NCBI RefSeq assembly: GCF_000286355.1
Contig: NZ_AJXN01000013.1
Coordinates: forward strand, 1 to 36,952
Reading direction: 5' to 3'
Length of the DNA: 36,952 nt
Origin: Kocuria atrinae C3-8
Lineage (GTDB): Bacteria > Actinomycetota > Actinomycetes > Actinomycetales > Micrococcaceae
The position numbers were made by a program, and so were the translations under genes. Positions 1-8,642 of this stretch are shown in pieces. Positions within the stretch are counted from its first letter, which is position 1; each line of letters begins with the position of its first letter. The notes beneath the pieces are model-generated. The model had not been told where the DNA came from, did not search any database, and worked only from the letters and a program-made list of their open reading frames with translations.

Positions 1-1
1 G

Positions 2-1456
2 CTCATCTGTGAAGGGCCGTATTACCAAAGACGAGGACTAGAGGGTTGCCTCAGTTTCGCGCTTGATTATGTAGCCGAAAAATTGGACGACCTGATCTCC
101 ATCGAGGAACCCGATGAGGAGGTTGAAATTTACTCAGACGACGACAATCTTGAGCACCACGCAAAGGTTGTTCGATTATCCGAAAAAATACGCGCAAATT
201 CTTTCAGTATAAATTTTAAGGAACTTCTTGATCAGTGTCATCATATATCTATTGATGATGTACTCGAATATCCACCCGAAGTCTCGGGCAGGAGTGTATT
301 CGAGCACATAGCACAACCTAAGAGCGTGACCTCGATTTTCAATGAATGCTACTTAAGTGAACAGTTTTCACTCCCCTTAAATCTATTAGACATGTCCGTA
401 GTGGATGTTGAAACAACAGGTTTAGGAAGCTTTGACGAAGTCATTGAAATCGCGGCAATCAGATTTAATATTCACGGAAAAGTCATTGATGCATTCCAGC
501 ACCGCGTCAAACCAGGCGTTGCTATTAGCAGTAGTGCAGCTGCGACACATGGCATCCGCCTAAGCGACCTGGATAACGAACCTAGCTTCGAGGACGTATG
601 GCCTCAGGTACGCCAGGTTCTGGATGGCTCCGTCGTATTCGCTCACAACGGACCATTTGACGTGCGGTTAATAGAGCAGAGCTTACGCGGAATTGCACCA
701 CGATCCTCGCTGAATTTTGTTGATACATTATTATCCTATCGACTATTCACCGAGACCAAAAGCAATCTTTATAAGTTAGAAACTCTATCCCGGGGATTGG
801 GAATCCAAGCACCCGGGTACCAACACAACGCTCTACACGACTGCCTTCAGACCGCAAGCCTAGTTCTCGCACTAGCCACCGCTAAGCCCAATTTGGGGCT
901 AACACGCGCTGACACTAGTATCGATTCTTTAGAACCTCGTCAGGCTGTTTCATTCAATAGAGATATATACCCCGATAAACTTCAAATTCCTCATTTGGGA
1001 TTCACACGAGGCCCCTTCCAGCATGTTCAAGAGTTGAATAAATTCAAATTCAAATTTTCCTTGAAGGGTGTTCGATTTTATGTCGATGACTCCGTGAATG
1101 ACGTGTTCGATCAGGTGGTGGATAAATTTCTCGACCATGGACTCGAATCCGCAAAGCGGTTAACTCCAACTGTCAAATACATTTTTGCTTCACCTTCGAG
1201 CGCAACTGATTTTATGGCGAAGAACCCAGGTGCTATATTAATAAGCAGCTTAGGGTCGGCTGAAGGAATTCTCAGCAACATCAAAGAGCTTTACAAGGTA
1301 GAACGCGAATTGGCCTTAAGTAAGTACCTGAATGAACAAGAGCGTGCAGCCCGTAGGCGCTGGGATCGAGCGGAAAACCACTGTCCTACCCTCAGGGAAG
1401 AATCCCTTGATCCCATCCAGTATGTCGATAAATTCTATTACAAGCGTTGGGAATGA
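2..1456 (+). CDS. DEDDh-family exonuclease with BRCT-like C-terminus (5' partial)
   Basis: The reading frame is open to the left edge (first full codon at base 2), so the true start lies outside the window; the first in-frame start codon is TTG at 83. Numbering from that codon, residues 104-265 form a DnaQ/epsilon-type 3'-5' exonuclease domain: Exo I VDVETTG (D108, E110), Exo II HNGPFD (D193) and Exo III HNALHD (H248, D253), so all five catalytic residues are present. The segment at about 327-397 (LKGVRFYVDD, then GAILIS) looks like a divergent BRCT fold; this is weaker. The N-terminal ~100 residues are acidic and not recognised. The expected activity is removal of nucleotides from DNA 3' ends in repair or in a defence/mobile context. 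The lines I counted are about 42-45% GC, against about 65-70% in the next gene, and rare codons such as TTA and ATA are frequent, so recent transfer is likely. It converges with the helicase gene across 36 bp. Confidence 0.85.
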   Translation, partial: LICEGPYYQRRGLEGCLSFALDYVAEKLDDLISIEEPDEEVEIYSDDDNLEHHAKVVRLSEKIRANSFSINFKELLDQCHHISIDDVLEYPPEVSGRSVFEHIAQPKSVTSIFNECYLSEQFSLPLNLLDMSVVDVETTGLGSFDEVIEIAAIRFNIHGKVIDAFQHRVKPGVAISSSAAATHGIRLSDLDNEPSFEDVWPQVRQVLDGSVVFAHNGPFDVRLIEQSLRGIAPRSSLNFVDTLLSYRLFTETKSNLYKLETLSRGLGIQAPGYQHNALHDCLQTASLVLALATAKPNLGLTRADTSIDSLEPRQAVSFNRDIYPDKLQIPHLGFTRGPFQHVQELNKFKFKFSLKGVRFYVDDSVNDVFDQVVDKFLDHGLESAKRLTPTVKYIFASPSSATDFMAKNPGAILISSLGSAEGILSNIKELYKVERELALSKYLNEQERAARRRWDRAENHCPTLREESLDPIQYVDKFYYKRWE

Positions 1457-1492
1457 TAGCGCCCGATAACTTGACGACAATTACTACCTTGA

Positions 1493-3871
1493 CTAATTGC
1501 ACGTATCGTCCAGGGCTGAACAAATTGCGATGCGAATCGGGACGTCGTCCTCATTTTGTAGTTTGCTTTGGGCGCCAATCTCACCCCGCCACCACCCCAT
1601 GAACTCCTGGGCGGTGAAGACCGGTTTACCCCACTTCGCCGCGTTCTTGGCTTTATTGGACTGCGAACCGTCCTCGGCGGTGACCAGAACATCGCAGCGG
1701 GTCTTGGTCACGTTGTTCACCGGCTGCAGACCCCGTTCCACAGCCATATCTTCCAGGCCTTCCCGATAGACCTCACGCCCATCGGCACCGATCACGGTGC
1801 CAGTGAAGCAAATGCGAGCGCCGGGAACCAGCACGGCGTCAATGTCCTGAGCTGAGTCAGCTGACTCGTCCAGGATGTGATCGCCGGTTTGCTCCTCCAC
1901 CGCACGCACAACCGCCAGGCTCTCGGCAGAGAACCGCCCGCGCTCACCGGCCTCACGCAATTTCTCGGCCAACACCGCACCCGGGGTCTCCGCGGCACCC
2001 GCACTGCACCGCACGGTGAATTCCGTTGTCTCCGCGGGCCGAGGCATCAGATACCCGGAACGATCCTGAGCATCCGGGAACGGATCCGCCATAGCCTCCG
2101 ACAGATCCTGCCCGGCGACCAGTTCTCGCACGGCACGTGCTCGCTCCAACGCCGTCGGCGCTTCGAGCGCGCGGCGCTGTTGGGCGGAAAGTCGCGTTGC
2201 GGCGACGTCGTACCCCATGGGCATGTGCGTGACGTAACCGGTGCGTTTGAGTTCGTAATCGAGGTACCCGAGTTGTCGGTCGATGTTGATACCCACCGGC
2301 ACCCGGCCAGCCAGGTGCGGGGCGAGCGCGGCCCACGCGTCCGTGAGGAGGGGCGCGAGTTGTACTTGGCCTGCGGTGATGCCGTACGCGGTACGGGCGT
2401 CGCCCATGTCGCGGGTGGGGTTGACCAGGGTGCTGAGTTCCAGGCCGTCGTCTGTAACCAGGGCGATCTCCACGGGGCGGGGGCGCCAGCGCTCGCCTTC
2501 GTCACCCACGCTGCAGATGCCCAAGTACACGTTGCCCTTGGTCGGCTGCGCCGCGTGGGAACCGGAGCGCAAGAATCGGCGGATCCGCTGATCGACCTTG
2601 AGGTCGCGGGGCAGAACGTTGCGGCGCAACACGAGCCCCTCGAACGATGTACAGCGGCTCAGCGCAACGTACAACTGGCCGTCCGCGAACGTGCCGCCCG
2701 TCAGGTCGACCACCACGTTGTCGAGGGTCTGCCCCTGACTCTTGTGGATCGTAATGGCCCACGCGAGGCGGAACGGCAACTGGGTGTAGGTCCCGATCAC
2801 GTCGTGGCGGAGCGTTCCGTGCTCGACGACGGGCCGCGTGACCTCCCACAGGTTGGGCTCGACCTTCACGAAATCACCGTTGGAAAGTTCGACGAACACG
2901 ATGAGCTCGCCGTCCTCCCAGAAGTAGTCGGCCACCTTGGCGATCGTGCCGTTCACCCAGCGGTCACCGGGGTCGTTGGTGAGCATCATGACCTGCGCAG
3001 CGCGCTTGAACACGAGCTCCTTGTCCACAGGAATCTCGAAACCGTCCAGGTCACCGGTGAGGATCGCCGCATGATGGACCGGCTCGTCCTCGAGTTGCTC
3101 GAGCATCATGCGGTTGCGGGACGTGGCCATGCGGTTGGTGGTGGTCAGCGTCAGCCAGAACTCGTCGATGGGCGGGGTGAACTCCGGGTCGGTGCGGGCG
3201 TTGAGTTCCCGGCGGGCCTCATCGAGCAGGCTGCCCTCGCGCACGGCGTTGAGAATATCCACCAGGCGGTTGTCGCCGATCTGACGGAAGACCGTGCTCA
3301 GTTCCACCGTGGCGAAATCATCCGGGTGGTAGTTATCCGCGGAGAAGAAGTACGGGGTCTTGTAGCGGGTGGAGAAGTGCTCGCGTTCGTAATCGGTGAC
3401 CACGGGCGGGAGTTGATACAGGTCCCCGACCAGCACCAATTGCACTCCGCCGTACTTCCGGCCGGGCTTGGGACCGAAACGTTCCAACGCGGCAACCAGG
3501 CAATCGAACAGGTCGGCCCGGACCATGGAGGCCTCATCCACGATGAGCGTGTGCAGTTCCCGCAGCGTCTTGGCGAATCTGCCGGGGAAGTACTTCCCGG
3601 TGCGCACCTGCTCCGGCGTCATGCCCGGATAGAGCGAGAGCAAGCGGTGGATCGTGTAGCCCTCCACGTTGAGCGCGGCGATCCCGGTGGGCGCCACGAC
3701 CACGACGTTGCGCCGGGTGTGGGCCCTGAACTCCCGGATCAAAGTGGATTTACCGGTGCCCGCCTTACCCGTGAGGAACACGTTTTCGCCGTGGTGCAGC
3801 CGTTGCAGGGCGTCCTCGAATTCGCGAGTGACGATCAGGTCAGGGGTATCAATCGGATGCACGGGGACCAT
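1493..3871 (-). CDS. PIF1-like SF1 DNA helicase with degenerate DEDDh domain and C-terminal BRCT domain
   Basis: This 792-residue protein is intact. Residues 1-430 are a PIF1/RecD-type superfamily 1B helicase: Walker A GKAGTGKS (35-42), Walker B VDEAS (111-115), motif III VGDLYQLPP (148-156), and motifs V/VI around ITIHKSQGQT (374-383) and YVALSRC (401-407). Residues ~447-560 resemble a DnaQ-fold domain, with IEIA-like, VNPTR, AYGIT and GINIDRQLGYLDYEL segments, but the catalytic Asp-x-Glu and HNxxFD positions are replaced, so it should be inactive as a nuclease. Residues ~681-764 form a BRCT domain (ICFTGT, NNVTKTRCDVLV, KAAKWGKPVFT-like features). The expected role is ATP-driven 5'-3' unwinding in repair or recombination, with BRCT mediating DNA or protein binding. 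ATG at 3871 is preceded by GAGAGG very close to the start, so the start is moderately sure. It is divergent from the XRE gene and convergent with the exonuclease gene. Confidence 0.9.
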   Translation of the reverse strand: MVPVHPIDTPDLIVTREFEDALQRLHHGENVFLTGKAGTGKSTLIREFRAHTRRNVVVVAPTGIAALNVEGYTIHRLLSLYPGMTPEQVRTGKYFPGRFAKTLRELHTLIVDEASMVRADLFDCLVAALERFGPKPGRKYGGVQLVLVGDLYQLPPVVTDYEREHFSTRYKTPYFFSADNYHPDDFATVELSTVFRQIGDNRLVDILNAVREGSLLDEARRELNARTDPEFTPPIDEFWLTLTTTNRMATSRNRMMLEQLEDEPVHHAAILTGDLDGFEIPVDKELVFKRAAQVMMLTNDPGDRWVNGTIAKVADYFWEDGELIVFVELSNGDFVKVEPNLWEVTRPVVEHGTLRHDVIGTYTQLPFRLAWAITIHKSQGQTLDNVVVDLTGGTFADGQLYVALSRCTSFEGLVLRRNVLPRDLKVDQRIRRFLRSGSHAAQPTKGNVYLGICSVGDEGERWRPRPVEIALVTDDGLELSTLVNPTRDMGDARTAYGITAGQVQLAPLLTDAWAALAPHLAGRVPVGINIDRQLGYLDYELKRTGYVTHMPMGYDVAATRLSAQQRRALEAPTALERARAVRELVAGQDLSEAMADPFPDAQDRSGYLMPRPAETTEFTVRCSAGAAETPGAVLAEKLREAGERGRFSAESLAVVRAVEEQTGDHILDESADSAQDIDAVLVPGARICFTGTVIGADGREVYREGLEDMAVERGLQPVNNVTKTRCDVLVTAEDGSQSNKAKNAAKWGKPVFTAQEFMGWWRGEIGAQSKLQNEDDVPIRIAICSALDDTCN

Positions 3872-3968
3872 CCTCTCAACCTTGGGAGCATCACGCGCGG
3901 CCGCGCTGTCGAGGTGAGCGAGCGGCGTCGTCCCGGGCGGGCGAGGCTGTCGCGAATAGTTACCAAAA

Positions 3969-4007
3969 TGTCATGTATAGGGAACTTTATGTCGTCTATA
4001 CTTGACA
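3969..4007. promoter_or_regulatory. Inverted-repeat operator overlapping a leaderless promoter of the XRE gene
   Basis: Arms TGTCATGTATAG (3969-3980) and CTATACTTGACA (3996-4007) are inverted repeats matching at 11 of 12 positions, separated by 15 bp. The right arm contains TATACT (3997-4002), a good -10 box placed 6 nt before the GTG at 4009, which is the spacing of a leaderless transcript. No strong -35 is visible at 16-18 bp. Binding of the downstream XRE protein to its own operator is an inference from position. Confidence 0.6.
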
Positions 4008-4008
4008 C

Positions 4009-4245
4009 GTGGTCCTCAACCAGCGAGCAAATGAAGCGCAGAGCGTCAATCTGCGTATGCGTAGCGCCCGCGCAGCCAAGGGCCTGACTCAAGCCGACCT
4101 TTCCAAATTGGTCGGCGCATCCCGGCAGACGGTCAGCATGATCGAGGCCGGGGCGCACAACCCCACTTTGCGTCTGTGCATCGACATCGCTCGCGCGCTC
4201 GACACAGACCTGAATTCCCTTTTCTGGGAAGAAAGCGAGTCGTGA
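4009..4245 (+). CDS. XRE-family helix-turn-helix regulator
   Basis: This is a 78-residue protein consisting almost entirely of one Cro/CI-type HTH_3 domain. Helix 1 is LRMRSARAAKGLTQADLSKL, followed by VGASRQTVSMIEAG (recognition helix) and PTLRLCIDIARAL, ending in DTDLNSLFW. It belongs to the short DNA-binding class often encoded beside a small membrane protein, in which the HTH protein represses its own operon. GTG at 4009 is preferred because the start of helix 1 is lost from the next in-frame ATG (4057), and because a -10-like TATACT lies 6 nt upstream. Its TGA overlaps a GTG that may start the following membrane protein (GTGA), so the two are probably co-transcribed and translationally coupled. 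Confidence 0.9.
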   Translation: MVLNQRANEAQSVNLRMRSARAAKGLTQADLSKLVGASRQTVSMIEAGAHNPTLRLCIDIARALDTDLNSLFWEESES

Positions 4246-4757
4246 GGGACATGGACGAGCGACAAGAGCTCAACGCGGGGCGTTCCGCAATGATCGTGCT
4301 GAGCGTAGTGATGTTCGGGGCGGTAGCCGTCTTGGCGTGGGAATACATCCGCACTCAGGAAGTGACCAACACGGCGGCCATCGTGGTCCTGCTGGGCACC
4401 GGAGGATTGTTCCTGCTGCTGCAACGCATGCACGGGGCAGAAGTACCGCGCAGCGCGCTGGGTCACGAGCTGCCGACCGGGTCGACTCCGCAGGAAAAGT
4501 CCGAACGCCGCCGCACCTACGCGATCGACGCCGCAATGTTCGCCATTGCGCTCACCGCACTGACACTGGCGGGCATCTACCTGGTCGGAGACACCTCCAG
4601 CCTGGACATCCTGCCGGTCGGGGGCACTGCTGGCATCGGCCTCCTGGTGGCGCTCGAACTGATCGGCGGCGGCCTGATCTTCTACGCGTTCAACTGGGTC
4701 ATGGGCGAGTCGGCCGCGCGTTCCGTCGAGAAAAGGCTGCGCAAGCTCGAGGCCTGA
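4242..4757 (+). CDS. Small four-helix membrane protein paired with the XRE regulator
   Basis: The start is either GTG at 4242, overlapping the upstream TGA, or ATG at 4251 (MDERQELN); the latter gives 168 residues. Four hydrophobic segments are visible: IVLSVVMFGAVAVLAW, TAAIVVLLGTGGLFLLL, AAMFAIALTALTLAGIYL and GIGLLVALELIGGGLIFYAF. A polar loop with PTGSTPQEKSERRR lies between the second and third, and the C-terminus is charged (RSVEKRLRKLEA). I do not recognise a named family with confidence. The layout resembles the XRE plus DUF3169-type membrane protein pairs seen in many Gram-positive bacteria, where the membrane protein is of unknown function. Translational coupling with the regulator suggests one functional unit. 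Confidence 0.75.
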   Translation: MRDMDERQELNAGRSAMIVLSVVMFGAVAVLAWEYIRTQEVTNTAAIVVLLGTGGLFLLLQRMHGAEVPRSALGHELPTGSTPQEKSERRRTYAIDAAMFAIALTALTLAGIYLVGDTSSLDILPVGGTAGIGLLVALELIGGGLIFYAFNWVMGESAARSVEKRLRKLEA

Positions 4758-4793
4758 GCCCGCAGGGATTGCCGACGGCGCTCCCTCCCTACG

Positions 4794-4840
4794 CAGCGCA
4801 CTCGCGGTCCGCGGTTCCCCCGTGGCCCGCGAGTGCGCTG
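4794..4840. terminator. Hairpin downstream of the XRE/membrane-protein operon
   Basis: A perfect 14-bp stem is formed by CAGCGCACTCGCGG (4794-4807) and CCGCGAGTGCGCTG (4827-4840), with a 19-nt loop. There is no T tract, so it may be a weak terminator or an RNA-stability hairpin. Confidence 0.6.
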
Positions 4841-4911
4841 AGGTGCCATAGTTACTAATCACCGCACCATAAAACTCCCCCCACCGCAGAACTTCTAAGG
4901 ACGGACCGTCA

Positions 4912-6297
4912 GTGAGCACCGAGCACCCTCCTCAGCCCCACAGCGCCGGGACGGACATGCTCGCCGTGGATTTCGCGGCCCGCATCGCCGCCGCCGTGGT
5001 AGCCAATGGAGGAACCGTCGCGGAGGCCACCCGCTATGGACGACAGATTCTGGCTCACGCTCAGATCCAGCATTCCGATCTTGATGCCAGCTACGGCGCC
5101 GTGGGCATCAACTGGCTCGATACGGAGGGCCACCCCCGGCTTCGATTGGAACGCGTGGACTCGTACGGTTTCGATTACGGCGTGCTGACCCGCGCCACCA
5201 ATATCGCCGCCGACTACATCCAGGGGACCATCGACCTACCCGAGGCCCGCGAACAGCTGGCCAACATCGCCACGACCGGAAAGTCGTGGTCCAAGAAGGT
5301 CACCATCCTTGCGACCGCTGCGGCCGGAGCGGCAGCACCCCTCGTGTACGGCGGCGATTGGATCGTCTCGATCGCCGGCATCATCTCGTATCTGGCGCTC
5401 GTCTACATGATGCAGAAGCTCGGCGAACTGCGCTGGCCGTCCTTCTTCATCCAGATTGCCGCGGGCATTCTGCCACCGTGGCCGCGGCGGCCATGAGAAT
5501 CCTGGACCCACACGTGACCCCACCTCCGTGGTCATCTCGATCATCATCATCATGATGGCCGGCATGGCCTCCACAAGCGCCGTGCAGGACACCATTACCG
5601 GCCACTACATGCACGGTCTGGGGCGGATCTACGAGGGCCTGGTCAACACCGCCGGTTGGTAGTGGGTGTGCGCTTGGGTGCTGCCCTGTTCACCATGCTG
5701 GGCGTCTCGCTACCCGTCACCAACGAGGTCAGTCTGGCGAGCATCCCCCTGTGGCTCATGATGATCGCCGCCGCCTTTGTGGCGGTGGGTAACGGCATCA
5801 TTTTGCAGTCACCCGCGCGCGTGGTGTTCCCCACGGCAGTCCTGGCCATGGTGGTGTATGCCGTCTACGACGCGCTGGCCACGGGTGAGGGCGCGGACGC
5901 CTGGGCCCGCGGAGCCGCCGCCTTCACCGCGGGCATCGGCACCGCGATCCTCCCGCGGTTCGTCAAAGCACCCTCCTCCGCCATGGCCATCTCATCATTC
6001 CTGGTCCTACTCCCCGGAACGCTGCTGTACCAGGGGATCTGGGGATCCTCGCTCTCCGACGGTCAGGCGCTGTATTACATTTCGGCCGCGTTCATTGCGG
6101 CCATGAGTCTGGCGGCAGGCCTCATGGTGGGGCAATACGTGGGCGTCGTGGCCATGAATACCTTCAAGGTGGTGCGCAACCGCATCTTCACGCCGGTCTT
6201 CTTCTCCCGCGCCTCCAATCACCCGCTCACCAGGCGCGGCGGAAAGACGTCCAACGCGACGGAGTCGGACGAGCCCGGGGAAGACCCACGGGAATAG
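4912..6297 (+). CDS. thrE: ThrE-type threonine/serine exporter (three apparent frameshifts)
   Basis: Membrane exporter of the ThrE family, which pumps L-threonine and L-serine out of actinobacteria using the proton motive force. The N-terminal cytoplasmic DUF1212 domain runs from GTG 4912 (DMLAVDFAARIAAAVVANGG, then DASYGAVGINWL), and membrane segments begin near VTILATAAAGAAAPLVYGG. The C-terminal ThrE_2 half is in the segment 5656-6297 (ALFTMLGVSLPVTNEV, FPTAVLAMVVYAVYDAL, SFLVLLPGTLLYQGIW). The frame breaks three times, near 5472 (CTGGCC reduced to CTGCC), 5518-5521 (a C lost from a C run) and 5654 (CCGGG reduced to CCGG). Restoring the three bases gives a continuous 462-residue protein, typical for the family. 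I treat the breaks as sequence errors. The RBS is probably AAGGACGGA. A hairpin terminator follows at 6340. Confidence 0.88.
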
Positions 6298-6339
6298 CGT
6301 GATGTGAGGGAAATACAGTCACTAAGCCTCATGTGATGT

Positions 6340-6371
6340 AAGTGCCGAGATCCTGCCCGGATCCGGCACTT
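6340..6371 (+). terminator. Rho-independent-like terminator after thrE
   Basis: The outer stem AAGTGCCG/CGGCACTT pairs 6340-6347 with 6364-6371. An inner stem GATCC/GGATC pairs 6349-6353 with 6359-6363, and a short T run follows (TTTCT). It lies 42 bp after the thrE stop codon. It shares the 14-mer CCGGATCCGGCACT with the hairpin at 12998-13013. Confidence 0.7.
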
Positions 6372-6498
6372 TCTCCACACCAGGTCGCCTCGCTGCAGTT
6401 GCCTCACATGGCGCTTCACCTCGCCCAATGACGACGCCGCCCCGTCCAGTTCCGCACATCGGTCGCCGCCTCTAAGCCTGATTCTCAGCTCCTCACCC

Positions 6499-6526
6499 TT
6501 GAAACCTGCATGCCGCCACTTATAGT
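6499..6526 (+). promoter_or_regulatory. Probable promoter of the nrtR-nadABC operon
   Basis: TTGAAA (6499-6504) and TATAGT (6521-6526) are separated by 16 bp, a good sigma-70-type arrangement about 80 bp before the nrtR start. The first of the two palindromes overlaps the -10 box. Confidence 0.6.
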
Positions 6527-6539
6527 CACTCAGACTTTA
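6521..6539. promoter_or_regulatory. NrtR-like operator 1
   Basis: The palindrome has arms TATAGTC (6521-6527) and GACTTTA (6533-6539), matching at 6 of 7 positions around a 5-bp spacer. It overlaps the -10 box. Assignment to NrtR rests on its position before nrtR-nadABC and on the similar second site. Confidence 0.5.
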
Positions 6540-6543
6540 AGGT

Positions 6544-6566
6544 GTTAGAGTCATCCTGACACTAAC
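6544..6566. promoter_or_regulatory. NrtR-like operator 2
   Basis: The arms GTTAGAGTC (6544-6552) and GACACTAAC (6558-6566) match at 8 of 9 positions around a 5-bp spacer. Its centre is 25 bp from that of operator 1, and it would cover the transcription start region. The family role (NAD-gene repression) is known; the match to this site is inferred. Confidence 0.55.
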
Positions 6567-6605
6567 CGGGCGGCTCCTTGGAGCGCGACAGAACAGGGAG
6601 CCACC

Positions 6606-7312
6606 ATGATTGACCAGCGTGTGCTCCTGGCCGTGTCCACCGTGATTTTCACGGTTCGCCCCACGGGCGCCAACGGCAGCCACGAGCTCTGGATGCCCCT
6701 GGTCCGCCGGATCCGCGATCCTTACCGCGGCATGTGGGCGCTACCCGGTGGGCCACTCCGCCCCAATGAGGCGCTCGAGGATTCCGCCTGCGCGACCTCA
6801 CCCTCACCACCGGCCTCGCGCCCACCCACCTGGAACAGCTGGCCACGTTCGGTGGCCTGACCCGCTCCGCCGGGGCCGAGGAACGCCAGGTCACGGTCGT
6901 CTACTGGGCCTCGCTTCCCCCGCAAGAAGCCGCCATGGGCGAGAACGACATCAACGTCACCTGGCTGCGCGCCACCGACCTACCGGACCTCGCCTTCGAC
7001 CACTCGGACATCGTCACCCACGCCCTGGATCGGCTGCGGAACCGCATCGCCGAACCCACCGTGGCCAAGGCCTTCCTGCCCGAGACCTTCACGATCGCCG
7101 CACTCCGCGAGGTGCACGAGGCGATCATCGGAGACGCCCTGGACCCCGCCAATTTCCGCCGCCACGTCCTGTCATCCGGCCAACTCGAGGACACCGGCGA
7201 GCGCTTGGAAGGCACCCGACATCGCCCGCCCAAGCTCTACCGCTTCGCATCGGCCAAACCATCCAAGCTTTTCAGTCACCCCACGTCAGACCGTTCCGAG
7301 GAGACATCATGA
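6606..7312 (+). CDS. nrtR: NrtR, Nudix-related transcriptional regulator of NAD metabolism (one frameshift)
   Basis: NrtR proteins join an N-terminal Nudix-like ADP-ribose-sensing domain to a C-terminal winged helix and control NAD synthesis genes. Here the Nudix part begins at ATG 6606 (WMPLVRRIRDPYRGMWALPG) and the winged-helix part reads FTIAALREVHEAIIG and ANFRRHVL, ending RPPKLYRF as is typical of the family. The frame breaks near 6787, where GCCCTG is reduced to GCCTG; restoring one C gives 235 residues, a normal NrtR length. The Nudix catalytic box is eroded, as in many NrtR proteins. Its TGA overlaps the nadA ATG (ATGA), which places it first in the nadABC operon. Two palindromes lie in its promoter, so autoregulation is likely. 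The RBS is AGGGAGCC before ATG. Confidence 0.9.
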
Positions 7313-8639
7313 CCTCCGTAGCCACCCAGCTCAACCTTCTGCCCACCCGCCCGTCCGGCACCGCCGTGACGCTGGAGGGCGGCTCGTGCAACAGCTCCCT
7401 CACTCAGGATCCGTGGGATTTCCCCACCCCGCTCGTGGAGGGTTACGGCCCCGGCGCGTCCCAGAACGACGTCGCTCCGGCCGGCTCTCCCGCCCAGCCC
7501 ACCATTCCGCAGCGCTACCGGGATGCCTCCCCCGAGGAACTGGACGCCATGATCGTGGCGGCCAAGGAAACCCTGGGCGAGCGCGCCGTCGTCATGGGGC
7601 ATTTCTACCAACGTGACGAAGTGGTCAAGCACGCGGACTTCATCGGCGACTCCTTCCAGCTCGCGCAGCAGGCCAAGGCCCACCCCGAGGCGGACGCCAT
7701 CGTGTTCTGCGGTGTGCACTTCATGGCCGAGACCGCTGACATCCTGTCCCAGGACAACCAGTCCGTGATCCTGCCCAACCCTGCGGCGGGCTGCTCCATG
7801 GCCGACATGGCCGACGAGGAATCCGTGGAGGACTGCTGGGCGGACCTCATGGACGTGCTCGGCCCCCACGCCGTGGATGAGAACGGCCAGACGGTCACGG
7901 ACGAGAACGGCGAGCCCCTCGCCTCCGTGATCCCCGTGACCTACATGAACTCCTCCGCAGCGCTCAAGGCGTTCTGCGGCCGCAACGGCGGCATCGTGTG
8001 CACGTCCTCCAACGCGCAGACCGTGCTGGAGTGGGCATTCAAGCGCGGTCAGCGCGTGCTGTTCTTCCCGGATCAGCACCTGGGGCGCAACACCGCCAAG
8101 GCCATGGGCGTACCCCTCGAACAGATGCCGATGTGGAACCCTCGCAAGGAACTGGGTGGCAACACCGCTCAGACACTCAAGGAATCGCGGGTGATCCTGT
8201 GGCACGGCTTCTGCTCCGTCCACAAGCGCTTCACCGTGGGTCAGATCGACAAGGCTCGCGCGGAGTACCCCGCTGCACCGTGATCGTGCACCCTGAGTCC
8301 CCCATGGAGGTCGTGGACGCCGCGGATTCCTCCGGTTCCACCGACCACATCCGCAAGGCCGTTCAAGCTGCCGAGCCGGGTCAGACCTTCGCGATCGGCA
8401 CCGAGATCAACATGGTCAACCGCTTGGCCGCCGAACACCCCGAGCACACCATTTTCTGCCTGGATCCCGTGATCTGCCCGTGTTCCACCATGTACCGCAT
8501 CCACCCGGGTTATCTCGCGTGGGTCCTGGAAGAACTGGTGGCCGGTCGCGTGATCAATCAGGTCTCCGTCTCGGACAGCGTTGCTCAGGAAGCCTCCGTG
8601 GCTCTCGAGCGAATGCTGGCCGCCGTACCGAAGAAGTGA
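7309..8639 (+). CDS. nadA: Quinolinate synthase NadA (one frameshift)
   Basis: NadA condenses iminoaspartate with dihydroxyacetone phosphate to make quinolinate and needs a [4Fe-4S] cluster. The family signatures are clear: VVMGHFYQRDEVVKHADFIGDS, the first cluster cysteine in FCGVHFMAETADIL, the second in GGIVCTSSNAQ and the third in PVICPCSTMYR. The first ~60 residues (rich in Ser, Pro and Gly) extend beyond the catalytic core, as in other actinobacterial NadA. The frame breaks near 8272 (CCCCGGCTGC reduced by one G); restoring it gives EYPGCTVIVHPE and 443 residues. The start is ATG 7309, coupled to nrtR. The nadB ATG follows 3 bp after the stop. Confidence 0.93.
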
Positions 8640-8642
8640 CTC

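Larger units (their letters stand above)
6298..6605. other. Intergenic region between thrE and nrtR
   Basis: This 308-bp stretch holds the thrE terminator (6340-6371), a copy of the dispersed GACGACGCCGC motif (6430-6440), and the nrtR promoter with two palindromes (6499-6566). I see no coding sequence in it. Confidence 0.7.

Noticed and set aside
1877..4087. A 736-residue open frame on the plus strand across the helicase gene
   Set aside because: It is antisense to a gene with full helicase motifs, is rich in His, Arg and Gln with no recognisable domain, and such long shadows are common in high-GC DNA.
7276..8223. A 315-residue minus-strand frame across nadA
   Set aside because: It is antisense to nadA, whose cluster cysteines and motifs are clear.
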